Positions 63,585 to 64,000 of a stretch of 64,000 bases of DNA are shown piece after piece. Source of the stretch: Mycolicibacterium sp. YH-1 (GTDB taxonomy: Bacteria; Actinomycetota; Actinomycetes; Mycobacteriales; Mycobacteriaceae). How positions within the stretch are numbered: the first letter of the stretch is position 1; every line of letters starts with the position of its first letter. The notes beneath the pieces were generated by a model. The model searched no databases, was not told the DNA's origin, and saw only the letters and a list, made by a program, of their open reading frames with translations. The position numbers and the translations under genes are program-made. The stretch is from the NCBI RefSeq assembly GCF_022557175.1, contig NZ_CP092915.1, forward strand, positions 3,782,001-3,846,000, given 5' to 3'.

Positions 63585-63968
63585 CTAGTACCGAAGGCTG
63601 CGACGCAGCAGCGGCAGGACCGCTTCCATCAGTGCGACAGGGTCGATGGGAGCAGTCACGACCGCGTCGGCTTGCGACCAGTTGGCCAGCCATTGATCCT
63701 CCGCTCGGCCGATCACGACCACGATGGGAGGACATTGCAGCAGCTCATCTTTGAGTTGCTTAGTGACACCGAGCCCGCCCGCCGGGGAGGCCTCCGCATC
63801 GAGGATCGCCAAATCTATAGCCCCCGTGGCCATTTCGCGCATCGCCGCAGGTTCTGTCGCGACGTCACGGAACCTAGGAGATCCAAGACGTACGTCCGGC
63901 AACCTGCCCAACGCCATCTGAATCTGTCGTCGGATTGCGGCGTCATTGCTGAACACGAGGACCTGCAA
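63585..63968 (-). CDS. Receiver-only response regulator (Rv3143-like)
   Basis: This 127-residue single-domain protein has VLVFSNDAAIRRQIQMALGR, AGGLGVTKQLKDELLQCPPI and WLANWSQADAVVTAPIDP. These resemble Rv3143, a stand-alone receiver encoded near the nuo (complex I) genes in M. tuberculosis. The phosphoacceptor is expected at the Asp in LAILDAEASP. There is no output domain, so it would act by protein contact. Its promoter region is at the right edge of the window. Confidence 0.75.
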   Translation of the reverse strand: MQVLVFSNDAAIRRQIQMALGRLPDVRLGSPRFRDVATEPAAMREMATGAIDLAILDAEASPAGGLGVTKQLKDELLQCPPIVVVIGRAEDQWLANWSQADAVVTAPIDPVALMEAVLPLLRRSLRY

Positions 63969-64000
63969 CGGGGTATAGATATCCGTCCGAGGCGAGTTGT

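Overview
The window is high-GC actinobacterial DNA, most probably from a rapidly growing mycobacterium (Mycolicibacterium type). From about 4.7 to 50.5 kb the gene order follows the M. tuberculosis block Rv1423 to Rv1379 in reverse: whiA, cuvA, rapZ, uvrC, ribH, ribBA, ribC, lprG/P55, ribD, rpe, rsmB, fmt, priA, lipI/lipH, a Baeyer-Villiger type monooxygenase, metK, coaBC, rpoZ, gmk, mihF, and the pyrF-carB-carA-pyrC-pyrB-pyrR operon. The family assignments and the synteny come from recognising proteins and motifs by eye. No database search was run.

Layout. 1-4.7 kb: the end of an ABC permease, a PAP2 phosphatase, a two-component pair encoded tail to tail, and a COG4705-type membrane protein. 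4.7-13.1 kb: a minus-strand run of whiA, cuvA, rapZ and uvrC, headed by three genes not found there in M. tuberculosis: a MurD-like ligase, a MurL-like epimerase and a protein resembling class IV aminotransferases. 13.2-24.3 kb: riboflavin genes, lprG/P55, rpe, rsmB and fmt. 24.3-32.6 kb: LemA/DUF2207, a degenerate PriA, YhhN, a nuclease-fold protein and two tandem esterases. 32.6-36.5 kb: the monooxygenase, then a three-gene cobalt nitrile hydratase-superfamily operon that looks like thiocyanate hydrolase, with its beta and alpha chains fused. 36.5-50.5 kb: metK to mihF, then the pyr operon with a PyrR-binding loop in its leader. 50.6-52.2 kb: a serine hydrolase and a decayed flavin monooxygenase.

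52.3-62.6 kb is an accessory region of Calvin-Benson-Bassham genes. A minus-strand operon carries rpe, tkt, prk, cbbY and a HAD-IIA phosphatase. A NarL-type response regulator and GAF histidine kinase diverge from it, followed by a BlaI-type repressor, cbbX (the red-type RuBisCO activase) and a CbbR-like LysR regulator. RuBisCO itself is not in the window. The right end holds a UsfY-like small membrane protein, a GNAT protein and a receiver-only protein resembling Rv3143.

The most interesting readings are these: (1) a fused thiocyanate hydrolase in a mycobacterium that also carries carbon-fixation genes, suggesting use of thiocyanate or carbonyl sulfide as a lithotrophic substrate; (2) a MurD2-MurL route for placing D-glutamate in peptidoglycan, at the head of the uvrC operon; (3) a Calvin-cycle module separated from RuBisCO, with unusual regulators and a phosphoribulokinase P-loop substitution.
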